64,000 nucleotides of DNA from Bacillus safensis FO-36b (GTDB lineage Bacteria > Bacillota > Bacilli > Bacillales > Bacillaceae). The translations under genes were made by a program, and so were the position numbers. Where the stretch lies: contig NZ_ASJD01000001.1 in assembly GCF_000691165.1 (NCBI RefSeq), positions 496,001 through 560,000 on the forward strand. The letters run 5' to 3'. Below are positions 1 through 7,815 of this stretch, one piece after another (position 1 is the stretch's first letter; every line of letters begins with the position of its first letter). The notes below the pieces were generated by a model. That model searched no databases. It saw nothing but the letters and a program-made list of their open reading frames with translations, and was not told where the DNA came from.

Positions 1-1
1 T

Positions 2-115
2 GGGAAGACGCCATCTTTAGCTGAATTAGAAAAAGAAGGTTATGTCAAAAAGGGGTTAACTTGTCCTAATGGAAAAGCGATTGTCATTCAAAACGGCAAC
101 GTGAAGCATGAATAA
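2..115 (+). CDS. comGC: ComGC major competence pseudopilin, C-terminal fragment
   Basis: The window opens inside this gene; only the last 37 residues are present, ending in the peptide NGNVKHE. A cysteine in the context LTCPNG fits the disulfide-forming C-terminal part of ComGC. In the family, ComGC is the major subunit of the transformation pseudopilus that draws DNA through the cell wall. Identification rests on this fragment plus the order comGD-comGE-comGF-comGG directly after it. Its stop codon overlaps the comGD start by 8 bases, which indicates translational coupling. Confidence 0.85.
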   Translation, partial: GKTPSLAELEKEGYVKKGLTCPNGKAIVIQNGNVKHE

Positions 116-554
116 ATTATTTTTACATGAGAAGGGTTTTACCCTGATTGAACAGCTGTTGATTTTACTTGTTTTATCGATTTTATTGTCGATCATGGGA
201 GGGAAAATCCCAAATATAATAGAGAGCGCTGAAGCCAAAAGACAAGTAAACATCATGAAACAAGATCTTCAATTGGCATCATATACTGCATTTATCAAAA
301 AAACACGTGTACATGTTGGGATCCATCCGCCGCAGGTATCTTATCAGGTAATAGATCAAAAGAGTAACGAAGTCATTGCTTCATATCAACATAAAAAGGG
401 CAGCATCAAAACTTCTACATTCTCGCAAGGTATCTATTTTAATGCAAACGGACATCCAAGCAGCGGTGGATCTCTCATTGTCGAATTTGGCAGTCAATCG
501 TATAAACTCACGATTTATTTAGGAAGCGGGCGAATCCATGTTCAAAAACAATAG
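108..554 (+). CDS. comGD: ComGD minor competence pseudopilin
   Basis: A 148-residue protein with a type IV prepilin N terminus: a short basic leader, then GFTLIEQ (cleavage expected before F, with the conserved Glu at mature position 5) and a hydrophobic helix to about residue 35. It should be processed by ComC and join the competence pseudopilus at the outer membrane face. The start ATG overlaps the end of comGC and the gene overlaps comGE by 17 bases, so the cluster is read as one operon. In B. subtilis this operon is driven by ComK from a promoter upstream of this window. Confidence 0.93.
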   Translation: MNKLFLHEKGFTLIEQLLILLVLSILLSIMGGKIPNIIESAEAKRQVNIMKQDLQLASYTAFIKKTRVHVGIHPPQVSYQVIDQKSNEVIASYQHKKGSIKTSTFSQGIYFNANGHPSSGGSLIVEFGSQSYKLTIYLGSGRIHVQKQ

Positions 555-852
555 AGGATTTAGTACGTTTGAGACACTGTTTGCCTGTCATCTCTTTCTA
601 TTTGCTGCTCTAGTGCTCATTCCAGCCTATGAAAAACTCATGATGGGGAAAAAGGAAGTGAGAGCCAAGCTTGATGCATATCAGGTTTTACATGAACAGA
701 TGAATGAAGCGTTCATAAATGGGACAACATCTTCCATCAAAAAGAAGAGAGGCGAGATCACGTATGTTTTCAATTGGCGTAAACAGAAGGGATGTGTTTC
801 ATACAAAGTACAAAAAAAAGAGACCATATGCTTTCAGCATGTGGAGCGATGA
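538..852 (+). CDS. comGE: ComGE minor competence pseudopilin
   Basis: A 104-residue protein with a prepilin-like start (RGFSTFETL) followed by one hydrophobic helix to about residue 32 and a small soluble domain containing two cysteines (KGCVSY and TICFQ). It is identified by position between comGD and comGF and by the pilin-like N terminus. ComGE is a minor pseudopilin needed for DNA uptake in the family. It overlaps both neighbours, which fits tight coupling in the comG operon. The body of the protein is poorly conserved in general, so sequence alone would give a weaker call. Confidence 0.88.
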   Translation: MFKNNRGFSTFETLFACHLFLFAALVLIPAYEKLMMGKKEVRAKLDAYQVLHEQMNEAFINGTTSSIKKKRGEITYVFNWRKQKGCVSYKVQKKETICFQHVER

Positions 853-1291
853 CAAAGCTTTTACCCTTTTACAAGCTTTGTGGCAGTTGCAGCTCTTTCT
901 ATTTCTTTCTTTTGGCTGTGGGCTGATCTTTTTAGCAGCGGAGAAAGCTCGTCCATTTGAAGACATCAACGGATTTTCCCAAATGGAGTGGAAACAGACT
1001 GTTCTGCAATTAGATGAGGAATTAAGTCGTGCCGATGCTGTGAAATCAGTGAAAGATGGAAAAGTGTTAGAGTATATTTCTGATCAAGGGCGAGTGGTAA
1101 CAATTGAGCCATACCAAGAGATGCTTCGAAAACGAACGGATCAAGCTGGACATCTTCCTTTATTGCATAAGGTGAAAAAATTTCACGTGAGAACGAGTCA
1201 GCATAGAGCGATTCTAAAAGTCACAGATGGATCTGGTAAAGTGTATGAAGCCGTTTTTTTCACATATAAAGGAGTGGTTTGTAAATCGTGA
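839..1291 (+). CDS. comGF: ComGF minor competence pseudopilin
   Basis: The ATG at 839 gives a 150-residue protein with the pilin-like stretch KAFTLLQAL and a hydrophobic helix (residues 15-33). An in-frame ATG at 719 would add 40 residues lying wholly inside comGE, with a charged composition unsuited to a prepilin leader, so I reject it. The start overlaps the comGE stop by 14 bases and the stop overlaps comGG by 4. ComGF acts with ComGC, D, E and G in the transformation pseudopilus. Operon order is the strongest evidence; the exact start is inferred. Confidence 0.88.
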   Translation: MWSDDKAFTLLQALWQLQLFLFLSFGCGLIFLAAEKARPFEDINGFSQMEWKQTVLQLDEELSRADAVKSVKDGKVLEYISDQGRVVTIEPYQEMLRKRTDQAGHLPLLHKVKKFHVRTSQHRAILKVTDGSGKVYEAVFFTYKGVVCKS

Positions 1292-1671
1292 AAAGAGAGG
1301 AAGGGTTTATCTATCCGCATGTACTTGCGGCGATTTTATTTTTTCTCTTGATCCTAGGGGCGATAACGATGGGGTTTCAAAAAGAACTGAAAAGTGTAGA
1401 GCTGACGATTTCTTTTTATAAAAAACAGCAGCTTTTTAGGGTGGGTGTGAGTGAAGCTGCCAGCACAGTAGAACGTATTTGTGCGAAACAGAAAACCCAT
1501 ATTGATACTGAAGAAGGCCGTGTGACACTGAAGCGGATGAAATGCGATCTTAAGAAAAAACTTGTCCTTGTTTTGGTGAAGGTGAAAACAAAAGATGGTT
1601 TATCCGATGAGCGTGAACTGATGCTGGATTGGAAGACCGGTGAAATCATAAGATGGGCAAATCCTGATTAG
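1288..1671 (+). CDS. comGG: ComGG minor competence pseudopilin
   Basis: A GTG start overlaps the comGF stop. The 127-residue product begins with a short segment (EEGFIYPHVL) and one hydrophobic helix to about residue 30, then a charged soluble domain with two cysteines (ERICAKQ and KMKCDLKK). ComGG is the last pseudopilin of the comG operon and, in B. subtilis, lacks a standard prepilin processing site; the atypical leader here agrees. The operon ends after this gene, with yqzE about 60 bases downstream. Confidence 0.9.
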   Translation: MKREEGFIYPHVLAAILFFLLILGAITMGFQKELKSVELTISFYKKQQLFRVGVSEAASTVERICAKQKTHIDTEEGRVTLKRMKCDLKKKLVLVLVKVKTKDGLSDERELMLDWKTGEIIRWANPD

Positions 1672-1730
1672 CCAGTGTATAAAATCATCCTCTTCCTGGA
1701 AAGACTTGAAGGAAGAAGAGGTGAATGTGC

Positions 1731-1925
1731 TTGAAAACAAATGACTATGTAAAATATATGACGCAGGAAATCATTAAATATATGAATACACCACGTGACG
1801 AACGGAAGGAACACAAACAAGAAAAAATGGAAACGAAACCGCCGTTTTCACAGCGTTTATTTGGGGTTCTGCCGTTTGGCTTCTCCATGATGCTTAAAAA
1901 ACGCCAGCGCCATCGACGAAAGTAA
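1731..1925 (+). CDS. yqzE: YqzE family small basic protein
   Basis: A small basic protein of about 64 residues beginning (M)[12 protein letters not shown] and ending in KKRQRHRRK, matching B. subtilis YqzE in sequence and position between comGG and tapA. I chose the TTG at 1731 because the ribosome-binding sequence GGAAGAAGAGG (from 1711) is well spaced from it; the ATG at 1725 lies too close. It has one moderately hydrophobic stretch ([13 protein letters not shown]) near the C terminus. Its function is unknown. A strong terminator follows at once, so it probably closes the comG transcript. Confidence 0.85.
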   Translation: MKTNDYVKYMTQEIIKYMNTPRDERKEHKQEKMETKPPFSQRLFGVLPFGFSMMLKKRQRHRRK

Positions 1926-1951
1926 AAAGCCGCCCAGCAGGCGGTTTTTTT
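1926..1951 (+). terminator. Rho-independent terminator after yqzE
   Basis: CCGCC (1930-1934) pairs with GGCGG (1940-1944) around a 5-base loop and is followed by a run of seven T. It lies directly after the yqzE stop and ends the comG-yqzE transcript. Confidence 0.85.
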
Positions 1952-1959
1952 ATGCCACT

Positions 1960-2286
1960 TTAGCTGTATTCCTCCACAACAATCACTTTATTCACCTTAT
2001 TTGAGTAAGGATTATAGGAAATGGTGACAAACACCCCAAATTCCTTTGTATGGTCTTTTAACGTAATATGATACTGTTTCACAGATTCCTTATCGCGGTG
2101 GCGGTCCCATACTTTTTGTTTAAATAATACTTGCGTTAGCGGGTATCTTTTTTTTGCTTCTTTGACTGCCCGCGTTTCCCATTGATCTGCGGCGGCAGTC
2201 AAACCTCTCGCATCAACGGGTTTGAACTCTAGCATCATAGGACTCAGCAGTAAACTGAGCATGATTATGATTTTTCCATATTGCAC
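1960..2286 (-). CDS. yqzG: YqzG, DUF3889 secreted protein
   Basis: A 108-residue protein with an N-terminal signal peptide (hydrophobic residues 5-20) and an SPMM...VDARG region where cleavage could occur. The mature part is a small domain with WETRAVKEAKKRYP and a C-terminal beta-rich segment ending VVEEYS, as in the DUF3889 family. In B. subtilis yqzG lies at the same place, on the strand opposite tapA. The function is unknown; export is inferred from the leader. It faces the comG cluster and diverges from tapA across a 250-base gap that holds the matrix operon promoter. Confidence 0.82.
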   Translation of the reverse strand: MQYGKIIIMLSLLLSPMMLEFKPVDARGLTAAADQWETRAVKEAKKRYPLTQVLFKQKVWDRHRDKESVKQYHITLKDHTKEFGVFVTISYNPYSNKVNKVIVVEEYS

Positions 2287-2420
2287 TTAACATCACCTCA
2301 CCTCTTCATATCCTGACCAAATCCTACATTTTTATGTAAGTTTTAAGAAGTACAAATGTCACACAAAAAAATATTGAATATGGTGAAAAAATGAGAAAAT
2401 GGGAGAATTTTCTCGTAATG

Positions 2421-2436
2421 GTTCTTGTTTAAGAAC
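2421..2436 (+). promoter_or_regulatory. SinR operator 1 upstream of tapA
   Basis: The palindrome GTTCTTGTTTAAGAAC has 6-base arms GTTCTT/AAGAAC. The arm matches the SinR half-site GTTCTYT known from the B. subtilis tapA and eps promoters. It sits about 75 bases before a second, better copy, suiting a SinR tetramer that bridges two sites. Confidence 0.75.
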
Positions 2437-2495
2437 AAAATGGACTAATTTGACGTTTTGGGTTTTATAGGTATTTCCTTATACTGTATATAATC

Positions 2496-2511
2496 GTTCT
2501 TTTTAAAGAAC
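2496..2511 (+). promoter_or_regulatory. SinR operator 2, overlapping tapA transcription start region
   Basis: The palindrome GTTCTTTTTAAAGAAC has perfect 7-base arms GTTCTTT/AAAGAAC. It lies immediately downstream of the likely -10 element TATAAT (2489-2494) and about 25 bases before the tapA start codon, so bound SinR would block initiation. The -35 region is weak by eye, as expected for a tightly repressed promoter. Confidence 0.78.
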
Positions 2512-2537
2512 AAAAGTTCAAGGAGTTGAAGGAATGA

Positions 2538-3065
2538 ATGAAACAGTCGCTCTTTGTACTCTTTTGTGCCATTTGTTTGATTTTGACGTCTTCCATCATG
2601 ACACCAACAAATGCTTCTTTTAACGATGTCGAGCACAAAAACTTTGTCATGAAAACATGTGAAAATTTTGAACAGACAGATCAGCATTGTCAGCCTAAAA
2701 AATGGGACCTAAGTCAATTGGAGCTTATCGATCAAACGATGATCGAAGGAACAGTCTGCGCACCTCAAAAACTGAGCATGACACTAAAAAATAGTGGACA
2801 GCCTATTGCGCACTCTGAATGGAAGTGGGAATTACATAAAATAGGAAATGATCAGAAGCCATTACAAGATGGTCATATTCTTGAAAAGGGGTCCATAAAG
2901 TCCCTGTTGTCGCAAGAAACAGCGACTGTCACGACAGAAAAAGCAAAAACAAATGGAAGCTATGCATTTAAAATCTATTATCCTAAAGGGTTTGGCGCAT
3001 CTGATCAGGCGTACTTTTGGTCTAAACCGATGGTGCTCTCAAAGTGTCAAGAAAAGGCGTCCTGA
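2538..3065 (+). CDS. tapA: TapA, TasA anchoring/assembly protein (short form)
   Basis: A 175-residue exported protein: signal peptide in residues 1-27, then NASFNDVEHKNF, which resembles the TasA/TapA mature start. Conserved features include cysteine pairs (KTCENF, QHCQP, TVCAP, SKCQE) and the block EWKWELHKIGNDQKPL. TapA helps TasA assemble into fibres and attach to the cell wall. It heads the operon with sipW, which processes it, and tasA. B. subtilis TapA has about 253 residues with a long charged C-terminal tail; here the protein stops right after the folded domain, so the tail is missing. Two ATGs lie close together; 2538 begins with MKQSLF, a better signal peptide than 2534. Confidence 0.9.
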   Translation: MKQSLFVLFCAICLILTSSIMTPTNASFNDVEHKNFVMKTCENFEQTDQHCQPKKWDLSQLELIDQTMIEGTVCAPQKLSMTLKNSGQPIAHSEWKWELHKIGNDQKPLQDGHILEKGSIKSLLSQETATVTTEKAKTNGSYAFKIYYPKGFGASDQAYFWSKPMVLSKCQEKAS

Positions 3066-3117
3066 ATGGAGCTGTCTTTTAAAGTGAAAAAATGATAGGC
3101 GAAGGGGAGAAGGGGTT

Positions 3118-3690
3118 ATGAAAAAATGGATGAAGATGTCTGGGAGTATTCTTTATGTGATGGTGTTCACGGTGATGATAGCCTCTATTATTGTCGTGTT
3201 GTCATCAAGAACAACAGGAGGAGAACCTCAGATCTTCGGTTATCAATTGAAGCAAGTATTATCAGGTTCGATGGAACCAGAATTTTCAGCTGGGTCACTG
3301 ATTGTCGTAAAACAGGTCGCCTCACCTGAGACGCTCAAAAAAGGAGATATTATTACGTTTCAAACAAAGCAGGATCAGTCCTTTGTGACCCACCGAATTG
3401 TTGGGGTGAAGGGAAAGGGTGCATATAAAGCGTTTGAGACGAAGGGTGACAACAATATGTATCAGGACGGCACGCTGGTAAAAGCGGATCAGGTAACTGC
3501 GCAGTATATGGGAGTGAACATTCCTTATGCGGGTAAGCTTCTTTCGTATGCAGGGACATCTGCTGGAACTGCTTTACTCCTTATCATACCAGGTGTCATG
3601 CTGCTCGTTTATTCAACCATTCATTTTGTGGGCGCAGCGAAACATCGTAGACACACGGCTGATGTACATATGAAAGAGGAACAAGCTTAA
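3118..3690 (+). CDS. sipW: SipW, ER-type signal peptidase I
   Basis: A 190-residue membrane protease with a TM helix at residues 10-30 and a second near 150-170. The catalytic Ser is in LSGSMEPEF (Ser51), His in VTHRIVGV (His92) and Asp in TKGDNN (Asp111), giving the Ser-His-Asp set of archaeal/ER-type signal peptidases instead of the Ser-Lys dyad of bacterial ones. SipW removes the signal peptides of TapA and TasA and is needed for matrix assembly. The gene sits between those two substrates in one operon. The start ATG follows the strong ribosome site AGGGGAGAAGGGG. Confidence 0.95.
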   Translation: MKKWMKMSGSILYVMVFTVMIASIIVVLSSRTTGGEPQIFGYQLKQVLSGSMEPEFSAGSLIVVKQVASPETLKKGDIITFQTKQDQSFVTHRIVGVKGKGAYKAFETKGDNNMYQDGTLVKADQVTAQYMGVNIPYAGKLLSYAGTSAGTALLLIIPGVMLLVYSTIHFVGAAKHRRHTADVHMKEEQA

Positions 3691-3747
3691 ATCGTTTGTA
3701 ACCTAATCAGGTTTCAATAAAACAATAAATTAGGGGGTTTATTATTC

Positions 3748-4548
3748 ATGGCAATGAAGAAATCAATTCGTTTAGGTGTATTATCAGGGGCTTTAGGTCT
3801 TGCATTAATTGGCGGGGGAACATGGGCGGCGTTTAATGATATTGAAAAGGCAAACGCGGTCTACTCAACAGGAGAGCTGGATTTATCTGCTAAAGAGAAC
3901 TCCGGCGCCATCAACCTTGCGAACTTAAAACCTGGTGATCGGATCAAGAAAGAATTTCATTTTGATAATAAGGGATCATTAGCGATAAACCAAGTGCTGA
4001 TGAGTCTTGATTATAGCCAGTTTACAGATGGATCTTCCGCGAAGAATGGCGGTAAAAATACAGCTGAAGAATTTCTCAGCCAGTTTCAGGTGAGTGTTCT
4101 TACGGTTGGAGCCGAAGGTGGAAATGGTTATCCGAAAAATATTATTTTAGACCATGCAAACCTGCTTGACTTGCATCAATTAACGTCAAAACAGGATCAG
4201 ACCGCATTTGAAAAGCTTCGTCATGCCGTCGATGAGAAGTTTTTACATGAAAGTGGGAAAATTAATGTAGCAACTGTTGATGGAACAGTGGCTCCAGAGT
4301 ATGACGGCATTCCAAAGAATCCGTTTGATTACGATAAAGTGGAAATGATCATTGAATTTATCAATGACCAGACGAAGGATAAAGCTGGTCACTATATCCA
4401 AAATAAATACCAAGGCGATGCGATTCAAATTGATCTTTCCTTCGAAGCGACTCAGTGGAATGGTTTAACGATCAATCCAAAAAAGCATACGGATGAAAAA
4501 GGCTACGTGAAAGAAAACGAAAAAGCACACAGCGAAGATAAAAAATAA
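3748..4548 (+). CDS. tasA: TasA, major biofilm matrix fibre protein
   Basis: A 266-residue protein with a signal peptide (hydrophobic residues 10-25, GGGTWAAFNDIE at the cleavage region) followed by the camelysin/TasA fold. Highly conserved blocks include TGELDLSAKENS, NLKPGDRIKKEF, GNGYPKNIILD, NKYQGDAIQI and the C-terminal FEATQWNGLTI plus KENEKAHSEDKK. TasA forms the protein fibres of the extracellular matrix. It is the last gene of tapA-sipW-tasA, is processed by SipW and is repressed through SinR upstream of tapA. The ribosome site TTAGGGGG is well placed. The gene converges with sinR. Confidence 0.96.
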   Translation: MAMKKSIRLGVLSGALGLALIGGGTWAAFNDIEKANAVYSTGELDLSAKENSGAINLANLKPGDRIKKEFHFDNKGSLAINQVLMSLDYSQFTDGSSAKNGGKNTAEEFLSQFQVSVLTVGAEGGNGYPKNIILDHANLLDLHQLTSKQDQTAFEKLRHAVDEKFLHESGKINVATVDGTVAPEYDGIPKNPFDYDKVEMIIEFINDQTKDKAGHYIQNKYQGDAIQIDLSFEATQWNGLTINPKKHTDEKGYVKENEKAHSEDKK

Positions 4549-4589
4549 AGCCAGTCTTTAGGCTGATATCAAGGTCTGCATAGCAATTG

Positions 4590-4624
4590 GAGGAGTATGC
4601 GCTAAAACGTGCGCTTTACTCCTC
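4590..4624 (+). terminator. Convergent hairpin between tasA and sinR
   Basis: GAGGAGTA (4590-4597) pairs with TACTCCTC (4617-4624), extended by GCGC/GCGC around a TAAAAC-centred loop. It covers the sinR stop codon. The T tract on the plus side is broken (TTCTTG then six T), so efficiency is uncertain; it may serve both converging transcripts. Confidence 0.55.
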
Positions 4625-4951
4625 TTCTTGCTTTTTTCTCCAGATTTGATAATCTAAAAATTCACGAAATTGCTTTTTCGAAACCCCTGATGTCATTGCA
4701 TCTCGAACTAGTTTTTCCCATTCACTATCTAATTGACCATCGTATTCGGTTTCATCTTTTTCGTTTAAAAGTGTATGAACCGAGACGTCCAGAACAGCGG
4801 AGACTTTTTCAAGAAATTGAATGGAGGGGTTTGTTTGCAAGTTTCTTTCTATTGAGCTTAAATAAGACTTCGCTACCCCAGCCTTTTCGGCCAGTTCTGA
4901 TAGTGAGTAGCCTTTTTCATTGCGGTATTGTTTAATACGCTGGCCAATCAA
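4616..4951 (-). CDS. sinR: SinR, master repressor of biofilm genes
   Basis: A 111-residue DNA-binding protein, the exact family length, when started at TTG 4951. This start is chosen because AAGGTG lies 6-8 bases upstream; the ATG two codons earlier is too close to it. Residues 1-66 form the HTH_3 domain (IGQRIKQYR...SLSELAEKAGVAKSYLSSIER) and residues 75-111 the helical domain (DSEWEKLVRDAM...FREFLDYQIW) that makes SinR multimers or binds SinI. SinR represses tapA-sipW-tasA, whose operators lie at 2421 and 2496. It is co-transcribed with sinI, 33 bases upstream. Confidence 0.96.
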   Translation of the reverse strand: MIGQRIKQYRNEKGYSLSELAEKAGVAKSYLSSIERNLQTNPSIQFLEKVSAVLDVSVHTLLNEKDETEYDGQLDSEWEKLVRDAMTSGVSKKQFREFLDYQIWRKKQEEE

Positions 4952-4984
4952 TGTCATCACCTTCCTTTCGATATTATAGCACAT

Positions 4985-5149
4985 TCAGAAAGGTTTGATA
5001 GAATGACTTCTTACCAGAGGGGGAGACTCAGAGGACTTTTCATTTGATTTGAGGAAATGACGGACTTCTTCAACTGTTAGTCCTGCCTTGCGAGCTTCGC
5101 GTAATAATTGAATCCATTCACTGTCTAATTTGTTCGTTTTCTTTTCCAT
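4985..5149 (-). CDS. sinI: SinI, SinR antagonist
   Basis: A 54-residue protein, short enough to be missed by a 60-codon cut-off. It starts MEKKTNKLDSEWIQLLREAR, and LDSEWIQLLREA and VEEVRHFLK match the SinR dimer-interface helices, as expected of SinI, which binds SinR as a heterodimer and relieves repression of matrix genes. The C terminus (RSHSIKPF) resembles the end of B. subtilis SinI (RSHTVNPF). The start ATG is preceded by GGAGGG. Transcription in B. subtilis depends on Spo0A~P; I did not find a clean 0A box in the 180 bases upstream. Confidence 0.92.
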   Translation of the reverse strand: MEKKTNKLDSEWIQLLREARKAGLTVEEVRHFLKSNEKSSESPPLVRSHSIKPF

Positions 5150-5332
5150 ACAAATACCCTCCTAAAATACTGAATCATGTATTTCAGGCACTTAACGCAT
5201 GAAATGGAAAGACATAGGTGGTAAGACCTCATAGTTTGCTTGCGTCATGTTTCCGCCCAATACAAACAGACAAACTTTGCTTTAGACTGATCGAAAATTG
5301 TATGTCACATAAAAGGGGAGGGGGACCATGAG

Positions 5333-6130
5333 TCAACCTCCTCTTTTTTGCTGTAAGTAAAAAAGTCCGCCATTTTCAATCGTAAGACTGATTTTTGGTT
5401 CATATAAAGTTTTAAGTGCTTGTCTTTCTATTTCATATTCTACAGATGTGTCTGAAGTCCCTTCATAAAATTGGTTTAAAAGTTCGGAGTCTTCCTTCCA
5501 TTTTTGAACGGCTCGCACTGCCCAGTCATCTGGCTCTTCATGGGCATAACGCTCCATGAGGCTGTAGAGCCGTTTGATTCCGCTTTCTGGCTTAATCATT
5601 GTACTCATCGTAAAGCAATAATCGGGAATTTGAGATGACAGCTCACGAGCTTCCAGCTTCTCTTGAAATTGTTCAATGACTTCTCCGCGAATGAGATGAA
5701 GGCCTAATGATAAAAGCTTATCCTTCTTCCGGTCTGCCAGATAAGAGATTTTTACATTGAGACCAAGCCATGGCTCAAGGGCGATCTGGTTGTTCGTGAG
5801 CGGGCTGACTCGTTCATAAAGCCGGATAAAACGGCCCTGCTCTTTGACCGCCTCAAATATTTGAAATAACCGTGGGGAGCCGAAATGGATAAATTCACCA
5901 CTGGTCGTATCACCCGCTTTTTTTTGATCTGTGATGAATGTCAACTGCCGCGGTTCAGGTACACCGCCAGTTTTTTCAAGCCAGTGCCAATAAAAAGGAC
6001 GGTTCATAATTAATTTATCCATTTCGATTGTCAGCTGTACGGTCATATGTCCTGCACTTTCTTCTAATATGCTGCATTGATTCGCCTTGAAAAAACGGAG
6101 AAGAAAGGTGTGAATGTCATGCTGCTCCAT
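5333..6130 (-). CDS. yqhG: YqhG family protein of unknown function
   Basis: A 265-residue soluble protein with no signal peptide or membrane segment. It contains MTVQLTIEMDKLIMNRPFYWHWLEKTGG near the N terminus and a C-terminal region ending GGLFYLQQKRGG, typical of YqhG proteins of Bacillus. The function is unknown; in B. subtilis it also lies between the helicase gene yqhH and sinI. It begins 14 bases after yqhH ends on the same strand and is probably co-transcribed with it. A partner role with the helicase is only a guess from conserved adjacency. Confidence 0.85.
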   Translation of the reverse strand: MEQHDIHTFLLRFFKANQCSILEESAGHMTVQLTIEMDKLIMNRPFYWHWLEKTGGVPEPRQLTFITDQKKAGDTTSGEFIHFGSPRLFQIFEAVKEQGRFIRLYERVSPLTNNQIALEPWLGLNVKISYLADRKKDKLLSLGLHLIRGEVIEQFQEKLEARELSSQIPDYCFTMSTMIKPESGIKRLYSLMERYAHEEPDDWAVRAVQKWKEDSELLNQFYEGTSDTSVEYEIERQALKTLYEPKISLTIENGGLFYLQQKRGG

Positions 6131-6144
6131 TGATCAACTCTCCT

Positions 6145-7815
6145 TTATGAGCCCTGCTGTCTTTTTTCTAAAAGTGGTGTTTGTGCTTCAGTTAAATAAG
6201 AAGCAAACTGGGTTAATTTCTTTTTCATGTCTCCGCCTGATTCATGCTGGAAGAGGATTTGATGCAACTTTGTTTCGACATCTTCAATATCAATTCTCGT
6301 TAAAATATCATCTAAATCGCCTATGACGTTTTCAAACAGCTGAATTTTCTCATATAAAAGCTTTAAAATATGCTCTTCAACTGTTCCGTTTGTTGACATA
6401 TTGTAAATGTGCACATCCCGCTCTTGGCCAAGGCGGTGGATACGTCCAATTCTCTGTTCTAAACGCATCGGGTTCCACGGGAGGTCGTAGTTGATGATTT
6501 GGTTACAAAACTGAAGGTTGATCCCTTCGCCGCCAGCTTCTGTCGCAATTAACACTTGCGCCCTTTCTCTGAATAAATCTTTCATCCAATCTTTTTTGCC
6601 CCGCTTAAAGCCGCCCCGAAATGGCACAGAGCTGATGCCATTTTGCTGTAGAAACCATTGTAAATAAATTTGTGTGGCGCGGTATTCGGTGAAAATAATG
6701 ACCTTCTCATTTAACTGCTGAATGAGTTTGACCACTTCAAGCGCCTTTGAGTTTTGCTCCACTTGATTAATTTTCTCCATGATTTGCGTTATAGCAGAAG
6801 ATCCGAGAATATGCTTTTCTTCTTCCTGCATTTTTTTAATCGTCATATAAACTGCTTCACGGCTTGAACAGCATTCTCGTTCCAAGGTCATAATGGAAAA
6901 CATATGCTTTGTATAAGACGGATTCTCTTTCAGCTTGCAGATTTCATCATACAATGCTTGTTCTGTCGGAGAGAAATCAATGGAAATCGTTTTGACATGC
7001 CGTTTTGTCCACTCGATGCCTGTGTCTTGTCTTCGGTTTCGAATCATCACTTTATTGACGAGCTGTTTTAATCGGTCATGGTCTTCAAGCTGCAAGTCCT
7101 TTTTGGCAAAGAGATCTTTAAATTGATGTTCATTTCCTAGGTGGCCTGGCTTCAGAAGGGAAACGAGATTAAATATTTCTCCGATCCGGTTTTGAATAGG
7201 TGTCGCTGTCAGCAGCAGGCAGAACTTCTTATTCAGGTTTCTCACAAATTCATAGTTTTTCGTTTTATTGTTTTTCAGTTTGTGTGCTTCATCGATAATG
7301 ACCATATCGTACGCAATCGATAAAATCGTGTCTCGATGCGGTTGTCTTTTGGCGGTGTCAATGGAGGAAACCACAACGTCACACTGCTCCCACACATAGC
7401 TCTTTTTTTGTTCAACAGCATCAATATAAAATTTCGTCCGCAGCTCCTGTACCCACTGAGACACAAGGGAGGCGGGGACGAGAATGAGAATCTTTTTGGC
7501 AAGTCCACGAATCATGTATTCTTTGATAATGAGTCCTGCTTCTACGGTTTTTCCAAGTCCCACTTCATCTGCTAGAATGGCTTTCCCATTCATTTCTTCT
7601 ACGACTCTTCTGGCTACTTCGAGCTGGTGCTTTAAAGGTGTGAATGCAGGCAGGTGCGCGGGAGCTTGCAGCCCCTCGAATGAATCAATGGCTGTGACTT
7701 TTTGAACCTGCGTCGCTAAACGATACATATCCCAGTTCGCCCAGGGGCCGTCTGCTGAAAGCCGCTGCTGAAATTCATTTGCCCATTCCTGATCAAAAAT
7801 CGTTTGAATATTCAA
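6145..7815 (-). CDS. yqhH: YqhH, SNF2-family DNA-dependent ATPase/helicase
   Basis: A 556-residue SWI2/SNF2 ATPase. Motif I is LADEVGLGKTVEAGL (near residue 80), motif II is VIIDEAHKLKN, motif III is LLLTATPIQN, and the C-terminal RecA-like lobe has TEAGGEGINLQFC and EQRIGRIHRLGQ. Such proteins translocate on double-stranded DNA and displace bound proteins, as bacterial RapA does with RNA polymerase; the substrate of YqhH is not known to me. It is the first gene of a pair with yqhG and is divergent from the gcvT riboswitch. Confidence 0.92.
   Translation of the reverse strand: MNIQTIFDQEWANEFQQRLSADGPWANWDMYRLATQVQKVTAIDSFEGLQAPAHLPAFTPLKHQLEVARRVVEEMNGKAILADEVGLGKTVEAGLIIKEYMIRGLAKKILILVPASLVSQWVQELRTKFYIDAVEQKKSYVWEQCDVVVSSIDTAKRQPHRDTILSIAYDMVIIDEAHKLKNNKTKNYEFVRNLNKKFCLLLTATPIQNRIGEIFNLVSLLKPGHLGNEHQFKDLFAKKDLQLEDHDRLKQLVNKVMIRNRRQDTGIEWTKRHVKTISIDFSPTEQALYDEICKLKENPSYTKHMFSIMTLERECCSSREAVYMTIKKMQEEEKHILGSSAITQIMEKINQVEQNSKALEVVKLIQQLNEKVIIFTEYRATQIYLQWFLQQNGISSVPFRGGFKRGKKDWMKDLFRERAQVLIATEAGGEGINLQFCNQIINYDLPWNPMRLEQRIGRIHRLGQERDVHIYNMSTNGTVEEHILKLLYEKIQLFENVIGDLDDILTRIDIEDVETKLHQILFQHESGGDMKKKLTQFASYLTEAQTPLLEKRQQGS

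Noticed and set aside
719..838. Forty-codon upstream extension of comGF
   Set aside because: It lies wholly inside comGE, has a charged composition and would bury the pilin-like N terminus; ATG 839 fits the family better.
5308..5350. Possible minus-strand terminator after yqhG
   Set aside because: GGAGG can pair with CCTCC and a short T run follows, but the loop is long and the stem weak; not a firm call.
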